DNA from: Zerene cesonia
Lineage: Eukaryota; Arthropoda; Insecta; Lepidoptera; Pieridae
Direction of reading: 5' to 3'
NCBI RefSeq assembly: GCF_012273895.1
Contig: NC_052120.1
Coordinates: 9,731,756-9,795,755, forward strand
Length of the DNA stretch: 64,000 nt
The stretch's first letter is position 1; each line of letters starts with the position of its first letter. Made by a program: the position numbers and the translations under genes. The notes under the pieces are model-generated. The model was given only the letters and a program-made list of their open reading frames with translations. It made no database searches and had not been told where the DNA came from. Of the stretch, positions 13,001-25,995 are shown one piece after another.

Positions 13001-16000
13001 AAGAAATTAGGAGATGAGTTAACAAAATATGACGAATTTGAACCAATGAAAGAAACAAAGGATGACCGCAAAAAATCTGAAGAAAAATCATTCGTTGCTA
13101 AACCGGTGCAAGCGCGTGAAGAAACGGAACAAGAAGATAGAGATACAGAAAAACTCCAACACGGGTCTATAGAATTAGAGAAAAGTCTAGATATAATGCA
13201 ACCAGAAATTGAGTTTAAAGAAAGAGAAATAGGTCTTGACAAAAAAACCCATGATTTACCCGAAAACACAGGAAAAAATTTGGGGATGAAGAAAGAACCT
13301 GGGGATGAAGAAACAATTTCGCCTCCAGACCGATCTCAATCTAATAAAGATTTTTACCATTTGAAAGGTACGAAGAAAGACTTAGAATTAGAAAGTTATG
13401 AGAAAACAACGGAAGAAAACATTTCACCTAAGTTTGACACTGCATGGAAACACAAAGTAACAGAGGAATATATTATGCAAAAAGATCCTACAAATGTCGT
13501 TGAACCATATGATAATCAACCCACAAAAGAAAGTACTGAAGAAGAACAACCACAAATTGTAATGAAAAGAAAAATAATTATAAAACGCGTACAAATTGTC
13601 GATGGGAAAGAGATTGTAACCGAAGAAGTTATTGAAAAACCCGAAGATCAAGTGGCACTAGAAAATAATCCTTCAGTAGTTCATGTTTTACAAAAAGAAG
13701 GACTTAAAACAAAACGTATAAAAATCATACGACACATAGAAATTATTGACGGGAAAGAGCGAGTTACAGAAAAAGTAGTTGAAGAAGATAGTGATGAATA
13801 TATTCCCGATTCTACAATAACTACCCAAATTGACGTTTCTATGTCGAAGCCGAATGCGGAAGAAGCTAAGGAGAAAACTATAACTGCGCAGGATATGGGT
13901 GATGAATATATTCCCGATTCTACAATAACTACTCAAGTTGACGTTTCTATATCGAAGCCGAACGCGGAAGAAGCTAATGAGAAAAATATAACTGCGCAAG
14001 ATGTGAGAACAAACGTTATTGCACAAATACCAAAGGTCATTGATCTTGGCCATCAAAATGTTATTGACATGACAAAGAGTTTGTTAGAGAGTGAAAGCTT
14101 TATACCTGAGTTATCAGTTCAAAATGTCAAAGCTCCCGAAAAAACATCAGAACAAACTTCTTCAATGGAACATGCACCAACTGAAACCTTAAAGGAAGAT
14201 AATATGAACAGAAATAACGAGAAATTACCTGCTGTGGAATCGCCGCAAGACATAACTTTACACGAGCGGGAACAAATTCCTGAAAGTACAGAAAAAACTA
14301 AAGAACCAAAGTTGAGCAGCAGTGACGCTGATTTTGTAGATCTAAACGATGAACCACAACAGAATCTTATGATACAAGTGGAAGAAAATCAGCAATTTAT
14401 AAAAGAAGAAATAAATAATGATCTAAACAATTTACAAGATGATATAAATTGCCTAAAAAAAGATAATTTGTTGCTTGAGACATTAGAAACATCTCAAATA
14501 CAGACTGACATTTTAACTGAGAAGGAAGAAGATAAACCACTAAATATTTTAACTGATAAGTCTGCTGATAATGCTACAACTGAACTATCGAAAGTAGTTG
14601 ATATAAAAACTTCAAAATTGGATTCGACAAATGCTGATAAGCAACAACAGCCATCAGAAGTCATCGAAGTAGTGAGTGAAGAAACATTATCAAAAGAACA
14701 GATTGAAAATCTCAAAGACGACATATATAAAGATGATATTCCTCTACAGACAGATGTAATAGACTCTTTATCTGTCTTATCTCCTAAAGAAGTACAAAAA
14801 ATTACAATTGAAGCAGTACCTTGCCCTATGCCAATAGACGTTGAAACAGCTAAAGTAGAAAATATTGTTTCTGAAACTGATTTGAATAAAAAACCGGAAA
14901 GCCCAAGGGTTTCGTATATTGCTCAATTTGAAGAAAATTACGAAAAGGACACACCTGAAGCGCAGATCTTAACAACGTCTGCTGTGTCTCCACCTATACC
15001 AAAAGATATCGTACAAAATGTCAGCATGTTTATTGATGCAGAACGACAGAATGTTCATGTTGACGTCTCCCAGCCCGAAACATTGGTTGAAAAATTGACT
15101 CAAACTGATAAAATGCCGTTAGAAGCAAAAAAATCTACGGAGAATATTGATATTTCTATGTCCATTACTAAGCCAAAAATTTCCACACAAACCGACCCCA
15201 AGATGGAATTAAATATCTCTGTTGATAAGTTGAAATCTGGAGAATCCCATGTAGTGAAAAAAGATGTTCACGTTCATCTACCTAGTGAGGTTAATATTAC
15301 TAAAGATGTTCCTGTGAAATCCGGCGCTGAACATCAGCAGGAACCGATAAAAGATGAAGGTGATAAAGAGGATAAAAAACGAAGGAGGAAAAAGAAACAT
15401 AAGCGTCCTACTAGCGAAAGTGAATCTCTGGATACTGAAACCCATACTGAAACTGATAAAAGCATAATCGACACAGAAAGTTCGTCTTTAAGTCATTATG
15501 TTGAATTGCCAGCCTCAACGCCTATCGATTCACCTAAGCCTACTAAAGATTTGTTACAATCTCAAATAGATGACACACAAGTTGTACAAGAATCATCTTT
15601 AGAGTCTCATACAAGAAAATCTGTTGACGACAAAGGATACGAGCCTGAAGATACCTCATTGGATGCAAATGTGGCCATTGATTCAAAGAAAAAACATAAG
15701 AAACGTAAATCTCATAGAACAAGCGAAGAAACTTTATATCCGAAACAAACAACCACAGAGGATGAATCGATTTCAACCTCACCCGTTGAAGTGAGCGAAC
15801 CTATAATTGAGAAGAAAGTAAAAGGTAAGAAGGACAAAAAACAGCTTCCTGAGCCTGTTGTTGCATTGGAATCACCATTAGAAAAATCTCCTTTGGCTGG
15901 CCAAGAAATTTCAACAATATCACCTAAGGAAGAGTCATACCATACAATAAGTGAAACTTCTGATATCAGTACTGTAAAAATTGTTGAAGAATGTGTTGGT

Positions 16001-19000
16001 TTGAGCCCAGAATCAGTCAAAGAAGATATTACAACAACCGTTACATACCCAGTACCGGTGTTTGAAGAAGTTCCTACCCAAGAAGATTCTGTCCAAACAT
16101 CACCAAGAGATGAGCCAAGGTTGGAAACAATTAAAAATCCAGAAACGGCTGACACAGTACTACAAACATCTCCGACTCCTGTATCTGAAATGATTGTACA
16201 AACAACACCTACCGAAGATAAAGAAGTGGATACTCAGACTAACGAAAGTATGGTGCATCATCAAACTGTAGATTTCTCTGACATTCAAGTACAAACAAGC
16301 AGAACAGAAAGTCCAGAATTAAAAATTCAACTGGAAGCTACGACTCAGGTTATTCCAAGAGACATTTCAGTACCGGATGAAAAATCATCACAAACGTCAC
16401 CAGCAATTGATCCTCATGATGAATCATCGAAGATAGAAACCGATACCCGAGAAATACAAACTTCTCCAACACCGCAGGTGCAGTCGGATGAGAAATCTAC
16501 TGAAATGAAGATAGAAACAATTGATTCTACTATTCAAACTATAAAACAAGATATTGTTGATCAGGAAACTAGCACAACGCCAGTTGAAAAAGTAGAACTA
16601 TCTGATATAAGTATTCAAACACCGGAAGTTCCAATGATCAGTGCATTTACTCAATCTGAACTCATTCAACAGTTAGATATTGAGCAGCCTGTCAGCAAAG
16701 AAGAGAAGTCTACAATATCCGAAAAAATTGACGTAAAAAATACATCCCAACAAACTTCTCCTAGAACTGAGGATATGCCTGTTATTGAAACTTCTAGAAG
16801 TGATGTAGTCACTGTTGACGCTGTGCAGCAAACTACACCACGAGAAGAACAAAAACCATCATCACCAATACCTTCTTTAGAAATCGAGAAGAGGGAAAGT
16901 CTTATAACTGTAGAAACGGGCCAGCAAACAACACCAAGAGTAACTGAAACAATTAGGGATGCTGACAAACACGTCGTGACTTTTGACACAACTCAGCAAA
17001 CTTCTCCCAGAGTGTATTCAGAGGATTCAATTTCTACATCCACGGATGAGCCCTATGAGGTACATTTAAGAGCACAGATTTCAATTCCTCAAGCAACAAA
17101 TGAATTCCTTGATAGTGAGCGTCAAACCGCAGAGCAATCTCCTACAATTTTGAGCGATAAACATAAACAAAGAAAGAGGAAACCAAAAAGAAAAGTCGAA
17201 TCGCCGCTTAAATCCCCTGAAAGTTTGTCTGATCCTATTAATGCAGAATTGTCGTTATCAGTTACGCCGACAAGTGATGATTTATCTAGCAAAGACAATT
17301 ATTCCACAGATGAAGGTATCGCTCAAATCCGACCTTCAGTTGTGCCAGCGAGCCAAGAATCTTTAGTTATACAGTCCCGACCTACATATTCAGATGTTGT
17401 TCAAAGATCCAAATCTAAATCACCATCACCTAGCAAAACTGTGCACGAACCAAAGTCAGAAAAAGCAAGACTACTGGAAAGTCTTGAAAAACGCACACAG
17501 GCTACACATGAACCCCAAAAAAATTCAGAGGATTCCATGAGTGTGGCTCTTATTGAACCTTCTGTGGAAAAATCATATGATCGTGTGGTTAATTCAAAAT
17601 TAGAAGAAGTTAAGAATGCAATCGAAAATAAAGATCCAAATAAAGTAGAAAAAAATGTTATCGTTATCATTGAGACCATATCCATTTGGTTAGAAGAAAT
17701 ACAGTACAAAATACACGGCGCTATTTCTTCGGGGTCGAAAGTAATTGATGAAGCTCAAAGAGTAAAAGATTTAGAACAACATGTACAAAATCTTAAGGAA
17801 ATAATATATGTAACAGAAGTTCATGAAGAAATTGTCACTTTAATTGAAACCTTGTCACGTCAGATGAACGCAGTAAGTCATTTAAGTAATGAAAGTATGG
17901 CAAAAGTCAAACAAAGCGAAGAAGAGTGGCTTAAATTCTTAGAAGATTTAGAAATACTGGCGCAATCTGTTGGTGGAATGAAAACGAAATTAGAAGAATT
18001 GATTATTTTAGAAATGCCCACCTCTCAGAAATTAGATGGACTTGATAAAATGGAAACGGATAACCTCGATAATTTAAATAATGTTAAGAAAATGTTTAAA
18101 ACATACCGAGGATTACTTGAAACACACCCCAAAATAGAATGTCCATCAGAATTATATAGGTGCGATGAAGATACAAAACACATTGAAAATACAATCAATA
18201 TTGAACGGGACCGTCTTTTACAATTAGCATCATTAGCTGAAGAATATGAGCAAACATTGCAAGATTTCGGCCAAATAACTGACGTCGCGGAAGCTTTATT
18301 GGACGGCAAAATAATTGTATCCAACTTAGATCATCTTCATGAAGAGATACAAAAGCACAGAAAATTTTTCGTCAATCTTAGCCATTGTAGAGCCATTCTT
18401 GAATCTTTAGAAGATAATTTGGATAATGAGACAAGAGCTAAATATGCATCACTGCATCATTCACTTCATGACAGGGCGACTACAATTATTGATAGAGCGG
18501 CAGGTAGAGCTCAACAAATGACCCTAGCTGCTTCGAGATGGAGTGTGCTTGATCAAGGAATGAAAGAAGAACTACAATGGCTACGAGTAGCAGAACAAAG
18601 AATTCCTGATCTCACCAACGTAACTTCGATGGATCACGAACAATATATTAATTTATATCAATCAATAAGTCTTGATGTTTCTCACCATTACGCAAAAATG
18701 TTACGCCTTCTATCTATAACTGAAGGTCTTCAAAATTTAATTGTTTGCCCAGGACTAGAATCGGAATGCTCTGAAGCACTTGAAACATTGCTTAAACTTC
18801 AAGAAAATATTGATTTTTGGTTAATAAGACTGACAGATTTTAAGGAGAATTGGTTAACGTATGACCATTTGATTAACAGGATTGAAGGATGGATTAATTT
18901 AGCAAATAAAGAGATGGAACATATAACGCCTGAAAATATTACAACTACGAGCAATCTTAGACGTTTCTGGGAGCTTAAAGCACAACATGAAGTACATAAC

Positions 19001-19726
19001 AATCTTAAAAATGAATGCAGTATCCAATTCGAAAAAGCATTAGAAATTTTACCTATATCAGATGAAATGGTACAACGTCAGTTCTTCTCTAAGGTTGAAG
19101 ATAAATGGCGTGACTTGTCTAACAGAATTAACAACATTCACTCATCAGCCATTCAAAACATATCTGACCGTGATGTTACATCGGGTGAAAAACTGAATAT
19201 TCTGGAAGATGAAATAAAAGAACTCCGTGGAGCGCTAGAGGGACTCAAAGGTGTCATTAAAAATGAAGATGAACTGAACCTTTACATTGAAAGGCTTCAA
19301 GTTATGACTAGCCGTATAGACCGCATACAAAATGAACTGGGGCGGCTTAGCCTTTTACCAACTGCAGAGTCGGATCGTTTAGGCGCTCTCCTATCTCAGT
19401 CAGGAATATTAGACGATCAAATAGCTGAGGAATTAGAAAGGAGTTTGCTACTAAAAGAGAAAATTGTACAAGTCCAAGCCGGCATCGCTCGCGTTCAAAA
19501 GGGACAACGGCGTGCTCGATTAACTTTAGAAGAATGTGAGGCGGCAGAACGACTGGGCAGTGATGTCGTCGAGAGAGCGACGGAAAACTGTGACAAGTTG
19601 CTGGAAGATCTAGCGGCACAATGGAAAGACATACTTGCGTTGAGACAAGCGCTGCATACGCTGCCCATAAGTCTTCGTATTTGTGTGTCACCCACAAGTA
19701 TAGAGAAGGACATTTCTGCATTACAG
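10079..19726 (+). CDS. Msp300: Msp300 giant exon, 3,216 codons
   Basis: One uninterrupted 9,648 bp exon, phase 0 at both ends (tttcag/GACGCT, ACAG/gtaagc). The start (DAKKELERQNEEVEEQK) finishes a spectrin-type helix. About 10.5-17.5 kb encodes a long disordered region with two repeat types. The first is an IIDGKEHVTEEVI module at about 11440-11595, 12019-12180, 12190-12320, 13555-13655 and 13680-13830, with a divergent copy near 11040-11115. The second is a QT(S/T)P(R) module at about 16080-17020. Basic clusters such as KKRRRKKKHKRP recur. A 108 bp tandem duplication lies at 13791-14006. From about 17.56 kb the protein becomes helical, with spectrin-repeat spacing and W-containing helices (ISIWLEEIQ, DFWLIRLTDF). 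Giant repetitive exons of this type are known in fly Msp300; this repeat content is read directly here. Confidence 0.93.
11440..13830 (+). repeat. Dispersed IIDGKE protein-coding module (5 clear copies)
   Basis: Each copy encodes a basic run (for example RIVKTRRRIIRRV), then (I/V)(I/V)DGKE(H/I/R)V(T/S)E(E/Q/K), then an acidic tail. The order suggests a pair: KRII...EEVIEEP followed by GVKTKRIKI...EDS.DEY.P occurs at 12019-12320 and again at 13555-13830, so a two-module cassette appears to have been duplicated. Confidence 0.8.
13791..14006 (+). repeat. 108 bp in-frame tandem duplication in Msp300
   Basis: Copies 13791-13898 and 13899-14006, both starting gtgatgaatatattcccgat. By eye 99 of 108 bases match. 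Each adds 36 residues containing DEYIPDSTITTQ. The closeness implies a more recent event than the IIDGKE duplications. Confidence 0.92.
16080..17020 (+). repeat. QT(S/T)P(R) degenerate repeat array in Msp300
   Basis: Recurring QTSPRDEPRLE, VQTTPTEDKE, SQTSPAIDP, IQTSPTPQ, QQTSPRTED, QQTTPREEQ, QQTTPRVTE, QQTSPRVYS at roughly 20-40 residue intervals. Each has a possible proline-directed S/T-P phosphosite. Too degenerate to align as a fixed unit by eye. Confidence 0.75.
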
Positions 19727-19807
19727 GTAAGCTTTTCAATATATCTAAGTATACTTTACATAGCCCGTGAAGACTTGACACATTATAACCGTGAATTTAT
19801 TTCATAG

Positions 19808-20008
19808 GAGACTCATGCGGAATTGGAAGCTGCTTGTAATGATCTCAGCGTTCGACTCAGAAATAAGTTGCAGCTGTGGAGGCGGTTTGAGAGGCAGCTG
19901 GAGTTGGTGCAAGGTGCGGTGCGAGAGGCCGACTATATGGTTGAGTTGCTCACCGTTCAAGGACAAGTAGATTACGATCGCCTACTGAAAGCCACTGAGA
20001 GATTGGAG
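19808..20008 (+). CDS. Msp300: Msp300 spectrin-repeat exon, 67 codons
   Basis: Acceptor ttcatag/GAGACTCATGCG, donor GGAG/gtaagt, phase 0 both sides. Encodes ETHAELEAACNDLSVRLRNK... including LWRRFERQLELVQGAV, a typical spectrin-repeat helix. An 81 bp intron separates it from the giant exon. Confidence 0.9.
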
Positions 20009-20664
20009 GTAAGTTATATATAAGTTAGTAAGTTATTATTTCTTGATTTTTCTAATTGAATCGAATTGTAAATATGTTTTGCAAGTGCATACAAATATTT
20101 CATTATTGATTTTCAACATTTTATGTCACCATGAATTCTAAATATAGCGTAGCGAACAGAATGTTCATAAAGTGGAACCCAACTCATATAAAGTACATAT
20201 TATACGAAAATCGTATTATTTGCAACTTTAATAATTCAAGAACGAACACAGCTTCTAGTATCTTCGTGATCTTAGCATAATTCTAGAGTTGACTTTCCAA
20301 GCTCAGTCAGGACGAGTCACGCCGACCACATCATAAACATTATATCTTTATAACGCAGTCCTTATGATCAAACTGTGTAATTTTCCTACTTCGATTTTAG
20401 AATTTGTCCCACATCAGAGACTGTAACAAAGACACATTTTCATCTCTCATAAAGCTATATAAACGATTCCACAATAGATGTTGCTTCAAACCATCCTTTT
20501 ATCCCCCCAAACAAAACTTCTACAACTTGTCCCACATCAACGACCGCACGAAAATAACCATTTACTATCCAAAAATCCACTCATCTTTTCCCACATCCAC
20601 CGCTGCTCGAAAAAATCCACTTACTTTTCCCCATTGAAGATTTTCTGATCCCTTTCCTGTCTAG
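20009..20664 (+). other. Msp300 intron
   Basis: AT-rich, 656 bp. Two stretches (about 20390-20450 and 20515-20560) share ttgtcccacatca followed by similar bases, a weak local duplication; otherwise nothing seen. Confidence 0.5.
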
Positions 20665-20843
20665 ACGCTGAGCGAGTCGCTGTCCCGGCGCAGCGGCGAG
20701 CTGGTGGGCGAGCTGCGGCACGCGGCCGCGCCGCTGGCCGCCGCCGCCGAGCCCAGTGTGGCGGCCAAGCTGCGCCGCCAGCTCGACGACGCGGCCGCCG
20801 CCTACGAGCACACGTGCGCCAACCTCACGCACCTCTGCGATAA
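20665..20843 (+). CDS. Msp300: Msp300 spectrin-repeat exon, GC-rich
   Basis: Acceptor tgtctag/ACGCTGAGCGAG, donor TAA/gtgagt, entering phase 0 and leaving phase 2. Encodes TLSESLSRRSGELVGELR... to ...NLTHLCD plus two bases (AA) that complete a lysine codon with the next exon. Strikingly GC-rich (G or C at nearly every third position) beside AT-rich introns. Confidence 0.88.
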
Positions 20844-21481
20844 GTGAGTGTTTCTCGACTTGGGTGTTATGTTAGACATTTTCTGTTTATATGGATCTTT
20901 AGCGTTTTTTAGGCTAATAGCTAAAGACGGTTGTAGTAGCATAATAATATTTGTTAAGATCATTTTCGAAGGGATAGACTGACTTATGTATGGATTTTAT
21001 CATACAATATGACATCTTTTTTGACTGTCGTTTTTTTCTCACATTCAGAGAAATCCAAAAGTCATGGATTGTTGTGTAGACAATAATTAAAAGTTAATCA
21101 AATCAAATATTTCTTTTTATATCAATGGTACTGACAAGACATAATTGTTTTCATTCACTTCTGCCACAATAAACGAGCATGATTTATTGTTATCTAATCA
21201 TAAAACTGAAGAGCTTGTTTGATTGTTGGGTTGAACGCACTAACCTCAGGAACTACTGGTCCGATTAAAAAAATTATTTCAGTGTTAGATATCCCATTTA
21301 TAGAGCAAGGCTTTAGGCCACACAACACCAGGTACTATGATTAAATCGCGGGGCACAGCTGGTAATGAATGAAAATCAAAGAAGCAATATAACATCACAT
21401 AGATACGCCAATTATCGAGGTAGACTTTAGGCTATCAGGGCACAGCTACATAAGTTCACATGGGTGCTCCGTCCCCCACAG
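20844..21481 (+). other. Msp300 intron with repeat remnant
   Basis: About 21226-21363 contains an interspersed-repeat remnant (ttgaacgcactaacctcagg ... aaatcgcggggcacagctgg). The rest is unremarkable AT-rich sequence. Confidence 0.5.
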
Positions 21482-21608
21482 GTACCACAAGGCGGTGGAG
21501 CTGTGGCGGCGCTACCGCGAGGCGGCGGCCGCGGTGCGCGCGTTCGCCGACACGCACGAGGGCGCGCTGCACGCGCTGCGCCCGCGCGACGCGCCCGCCA
21601 CTGCGCAC
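21482..21608 (+). CDS. Msp300: Msp300 spectrin-repeat exon, GC-rich
   Basis: Acceptor tcccccacag/GTACCACAAG. The first base completes the split lysine codon, then YHKAVELWRRYREAAAAVR... to ...RDAPATAH at donor CAC/gtgagt, phase 0 out. Ends the first block of the rod; the next exon is 15.6 kb away. Confidence 0.87.
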
Positions 21609-23801
21609 GTGAGTGTTTGTCGCTTACCATCCCCCCCCATACATACATACAATACATTAGATGTTGTCTTATAAATATAGGTACACATTAGATATTGTTA
21701 TTAAATGCAACTATTAATTTGACTAAGACATAATATTGAAGAATGTAACTTTTTTTTATATATATGTGTAATTGATATATTGCAAAATAATAATAATATT
21801 CAAATAATAAATTACAAATCGGGAATAGTTTAGTTTTGTGGTGGTGAAACAATTTCAGAAATCGTTTCAGTGGTTTTCGATTAAATCGTTACGAACGAAC
21901 AATATCCTTCATTTTTGATGATACTAGTCTACTGTAATGTAACAATATTAACAAATTTTATAACATTGATATACTTTAGCTTTATGCGGCTTCACTTGCG
22001 CGGAATTCATACATAATAAATTTTTATCGCACATTTCGACCCTTTTTAAGCTTGTGTCTCAAAAAAAAACTGTACTATATCCTATTCCATTGTTCATACT
22101 ATCTGTATGTCAGAAACCGTTTAAATTGCTTCAGTAGTTTAGGCGTAGAAACGTACACACATACCAATTAATGTGTAAAATCTCCATTGACCAATATCAA
22201 TAAAATTTGTAAATGTCCTTCCCTTGAAATACTTACTTTTTACTAACTTTTGACTTTAATTATTTATTTACAATATCAAAAACAATTTATTATACTTTGC
22301 TAAAATGAAACTGCACCCCGTTTTCTTCCATAGAAAAAATAATGCTGATTAGGTGGGATCATTTTCAAATTGTTTCATCTATGCAAAACAAATGCTATAG
22401 TAGCTAGGATATACTGTTCATAGTTCTACGTTAAACCTATAAGTACATGGACTCCATATTTATATTCTTGCAATTCTGACATCCCCAAGGCCGCATCCGC
22501 GACATGATTTGGGAACCCCGAAAGTAGTCATTGACACCTGCCGACTGCCTGTAAAATGCAGTGTACAAAAAATAACAATGAGTCAACATATTTTAACACC
22601 TCATGTATGTGCCGTTGACCCCGCACTTGAGGTGGCGGTTGGACTTAGGTTTTTCGATTAGCGAATTATTGTATGATTTTTGGCGGAGTTTCGTCGCGCC
22701 ACCGCTAGATGGCGTTGAAATTAATTTCATATATATTAATTTCATATATGTTTGTGTCTGTGTGTTCAATCGCCCGGTTTATTATGATACAATAATATGC
22801 CGTTTATATAACCTTACTGTGAAGTAATATTTAATAGAAGTAATTTTTATTCTCTCTGTAAATATATTGAATATTTAAAAGATGAAGTGCAGATTGCAGT
22901 TTTAACTTGAAACTTAAAGCCGATTTCATTAGAAACTAGACAATTGATGATCATACTTACACAACACAAACTTCATCTCTTTTTATCCGATATTAACGAA
23001 TGCTCCGTTCATTAGTTCTCAATTCGACTACTGACTTGCGGGTTCGGATTTTTTTTCTCGATAATTCCGCGGGATTTCACCCGAATGGTAATTACTCTTT
23101 TTGTGTTTGTTGGAAAATTGTAGTCAGGGTTTAGAAAGTAGACTGGATGTTGGTGTCCTTTTTTGTAGAAAAGAATTGTGTTTACTGTGCATATTTAAAA
23201 AAGAAGCTATATCTATGCGCCGCTATATCTTAGCCCGACGTATACATAATATAGTCTATAGCAGTGATGGATCACATATCGAATGTTGAAATAACTTTTG
23301 AAATCGTTCCAATAGTTCTTAAAACTAACGCGTTCTAACGAACAAACTCCCCAGCTTTGTATAAGCATAGATAGTACATATTCATGCGTTTACTTCACTC
23401 CGATTCTCTTTTAAATAAAAATATAGACTCACTGATATCGCCTTACGAAAATGATTGTATTCTCTTTATCAGTGTTTAGTTTTAATGCGTTATTGTAGGT
23501 ATAAGGCTCATACATGGTATTGGTATATTGTTCATGGAATTCACGGAACGACGTGGTCGCTAAGCGCAAAAGTCCCTTGAACAATACAGAGAAAAGAAAA
23601 CGAAAAAGTAAACTTCAAAAGTAAACTTCAAAAGTTAGCAGCAATATAAATTCACTACCAGCACGGTCTCACCAAATACGACGCATACGCATTACACGAG
23701 TCTATATCCGACAGTGATGTCATGCTTGGTTCGCAAGCGCAGACTCTGTTCATATTTCCTTTACATTTATGTACACTAACATAGAGGTATAAATAAAATA
23801 T

Positions 23802-24973
23802 AGTTTTAAAAAACTAAAAAACACGCTTTTCAAGCACATCAAACTAAAAACTATAAAATAATTTTTANNNNNNNNNNNNNNNNNNNNNNNNNNNNNNNNN
23901 NNNNNNNNNNNNNNNNNNNNNNNNNNNNNNNNNNNNNNNNNNNNNNNNNNNNNNNNNNNNNNNNNNNNNNNNNNNNNNNNNNNNNNNNNNNNNNNNNNNN
24001 NNNNNNNNNNNNNNNNNNNNNNNNNNNNNNNNNNNNNNNNNNNNNNNNNNNNNNNNNNNNNNNNNNNNNNNNNNNNNNNNNNNNNNNNNNNNNNNNNNNN
24101 NNNNNNNNNNNNNNNNNNNNNNNNNNNNNNNNNNNNNNNNNNNNNNNNNNNNNNNNNNNNNNNNNNNNNNNNNNNNNNNNNNNNNNNNNNNNNNNNNNNN
24201 NNNNNNNNNNNNNNNNNNNNNNNNNNNNNNNNNNNNNNNNNNNNNNNNNNNNNNNNNNNNNNNNNNNNNNNNNNNNNNNNNNNNNNNNNNNNNNNNNNNN
24301 NNNNNNNNNNNNNNNNNNNNNNNNNNNNNNNNNNNNNNNNNNNNNNNNNNNNNNNNNNNNNNNNNNNNNNNNNNNNNNNNNNNNNNNNNNNNNNNNNNNN
24401 NNNNNNNNNNNNNNNNNNNNNNNNNNNNNNNNNNNNNNNNNNNNNNNNNNNNNNNNNNNNNNNNNNNNNNNNNNNNNNNNNNNNNNNNNNNNNNNNNNNN
24501 NNNNNNNNNNNNNNNNNNNNNNNNNNNNNNNNNNNNNNNNNNNNNNNNNNNNNNNNNNNNNNNNNNNNNNNNNNNNNNNNNNNNNNNNNNNNNNNNNNNN
24601 NNNNNNNNNNNNNNNNNNNNNNNNNNNNNNNNNNNNNNNNNNNNNNNNNNNNNNNNNNNNNNNNNNNNNNNNNNNNNNNNNNNNNNNNNNNNNNNNNNNN
24701 NNNNNNNNNNNNNNNNNNNNNNNNNNNNNNNNNNNNNNNNNNNNNNNNNNNNNNNNNNNNNNNNNNNNNNNNNNNNNNNNNNNNNNNNNNNNNNNNNNNN
24801 NNNNNNNNNNNNNNNNNNNNNNNNNNNNNNNNNNNNNNNNNNNNNNNNNNNNNNNNNNNNNNNNNNNAATCGGTTCGCGGGAAGTGGGAGAAAAACGGGT
24901 GTGAGTTACATACATACAAACATACAAGTGAAGCTAATAAATATAATAATATAAAATAAAAGCGTGTTAAAAA
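23802..24973. repeat. MITE-like element interrupted by a gap
   Basis: Left end aaactaaaaaacacgctttt and right end with gaagctaataaa ... aaaagcgtgttaaaaat resemble the ends of the 25760-25995 element. The 1000-N gap lies between, so internal length is unknown. Confidence 0.6.
23868..24867. other. Assembly gap, 1000 N
   Basis: Exactly 1000 N, an arbitrary-size placeholder. Long 'open' frames across it are artefacts of translating N. Confidence 0.99.
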
Positions 24974-25759
24974 TGGGGAAACTTTCGTATGTTTGTAACG
25001 TTTTCACGCAAAAACCACTGGACCGATTTGAATAATTCTTTCGCAATTGGAAAGCTGCAACTTTACTGAGTGACCTAGGGTATATATGTACCACGAGCAA
25101 AGCCGAGGTGAACATCTAGTCGTATTATAGTTTAGCAAGTGCATATGTTAGATCGAGTTGTAAAGGCCGAGTACTATACCGAGTTATAGCGACTGAACTT
25201 CGCAGGATATTAGTGAACCTGAAAACACTGTGTTTTATTTGACTTGAGTTCATTTGGCTTAGCACGCGCTTATCTCAGCAACTTCTTCACTGATTTGGAT
25301 GAAAGTTTGCGAAGAGATAGTTGGAGAAAGGACATGTGATAATTTTGTTTCGGAAATTTCACGAGAACGGAAACTATGTGAGCAAATCTCCGAGATTTTT
25401 TTGTTTGTTTGCCTTCTCCCTTGACTACTAGGGTCTTTATGACTCATATGTAACTCTCTCGATTTTATATACTCTCTTATATACAACATACGTAAGGATT
25501 TATATCTTTTGTATGTTTGCATTGCGCGAAAGATTCTCACGATTCAATAGATTTGAGTTTACACAACGGACTGGTCGAGTATACACACGGTTTACAAACG
25601 TGTACACGACCGTGCCTTCCGTTATTACAACTCGTAAAATAACATATAAAATCCATTTATAAGTTATCATAATATGAGTAGGACGTTTGTGTCATTTGGT
25701 AAAACTTTGAAATATAGTTTAGTCTTTTCGTTAGGAAGACCAACCAAAATAAACAATAG

Positions 25760-25995
25760 TTAAAAAAAACTAAAAAACACGCTTTAACAAAAATCATATT
25801 TTGCAAATTAAAAAATGGAATAATTTTATCAAATTAGTGTATTGTCATCGATCCTCAATAAATCTACAAAGTTTGAACGAAATCTGGCCGTTTAAAGTGG
25901 GTCAAAATCGCGCCCAAAGAAGTCGGTTACAAACAAACATACAAACAAACATACAAACAAACATACAGGTGAAGCTAATAAAAAGCGTGTAAAAA
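25760..25995. repeat. MITE-like element, about 236 bp
   Basis: Starts aaaactaaaaaacacgcttt and ends ctaataaaaagcgtgtaaaa; the acacgctt and aagcgtgt ends are inverted. Near the right end is a run of acaaacat units (25930-25965). Related single ends occur near 7396-7440 and 53308-53360. Non-coding; DNA-transposon-derived is my inference from the inverted ends. Confidence 0.6.
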
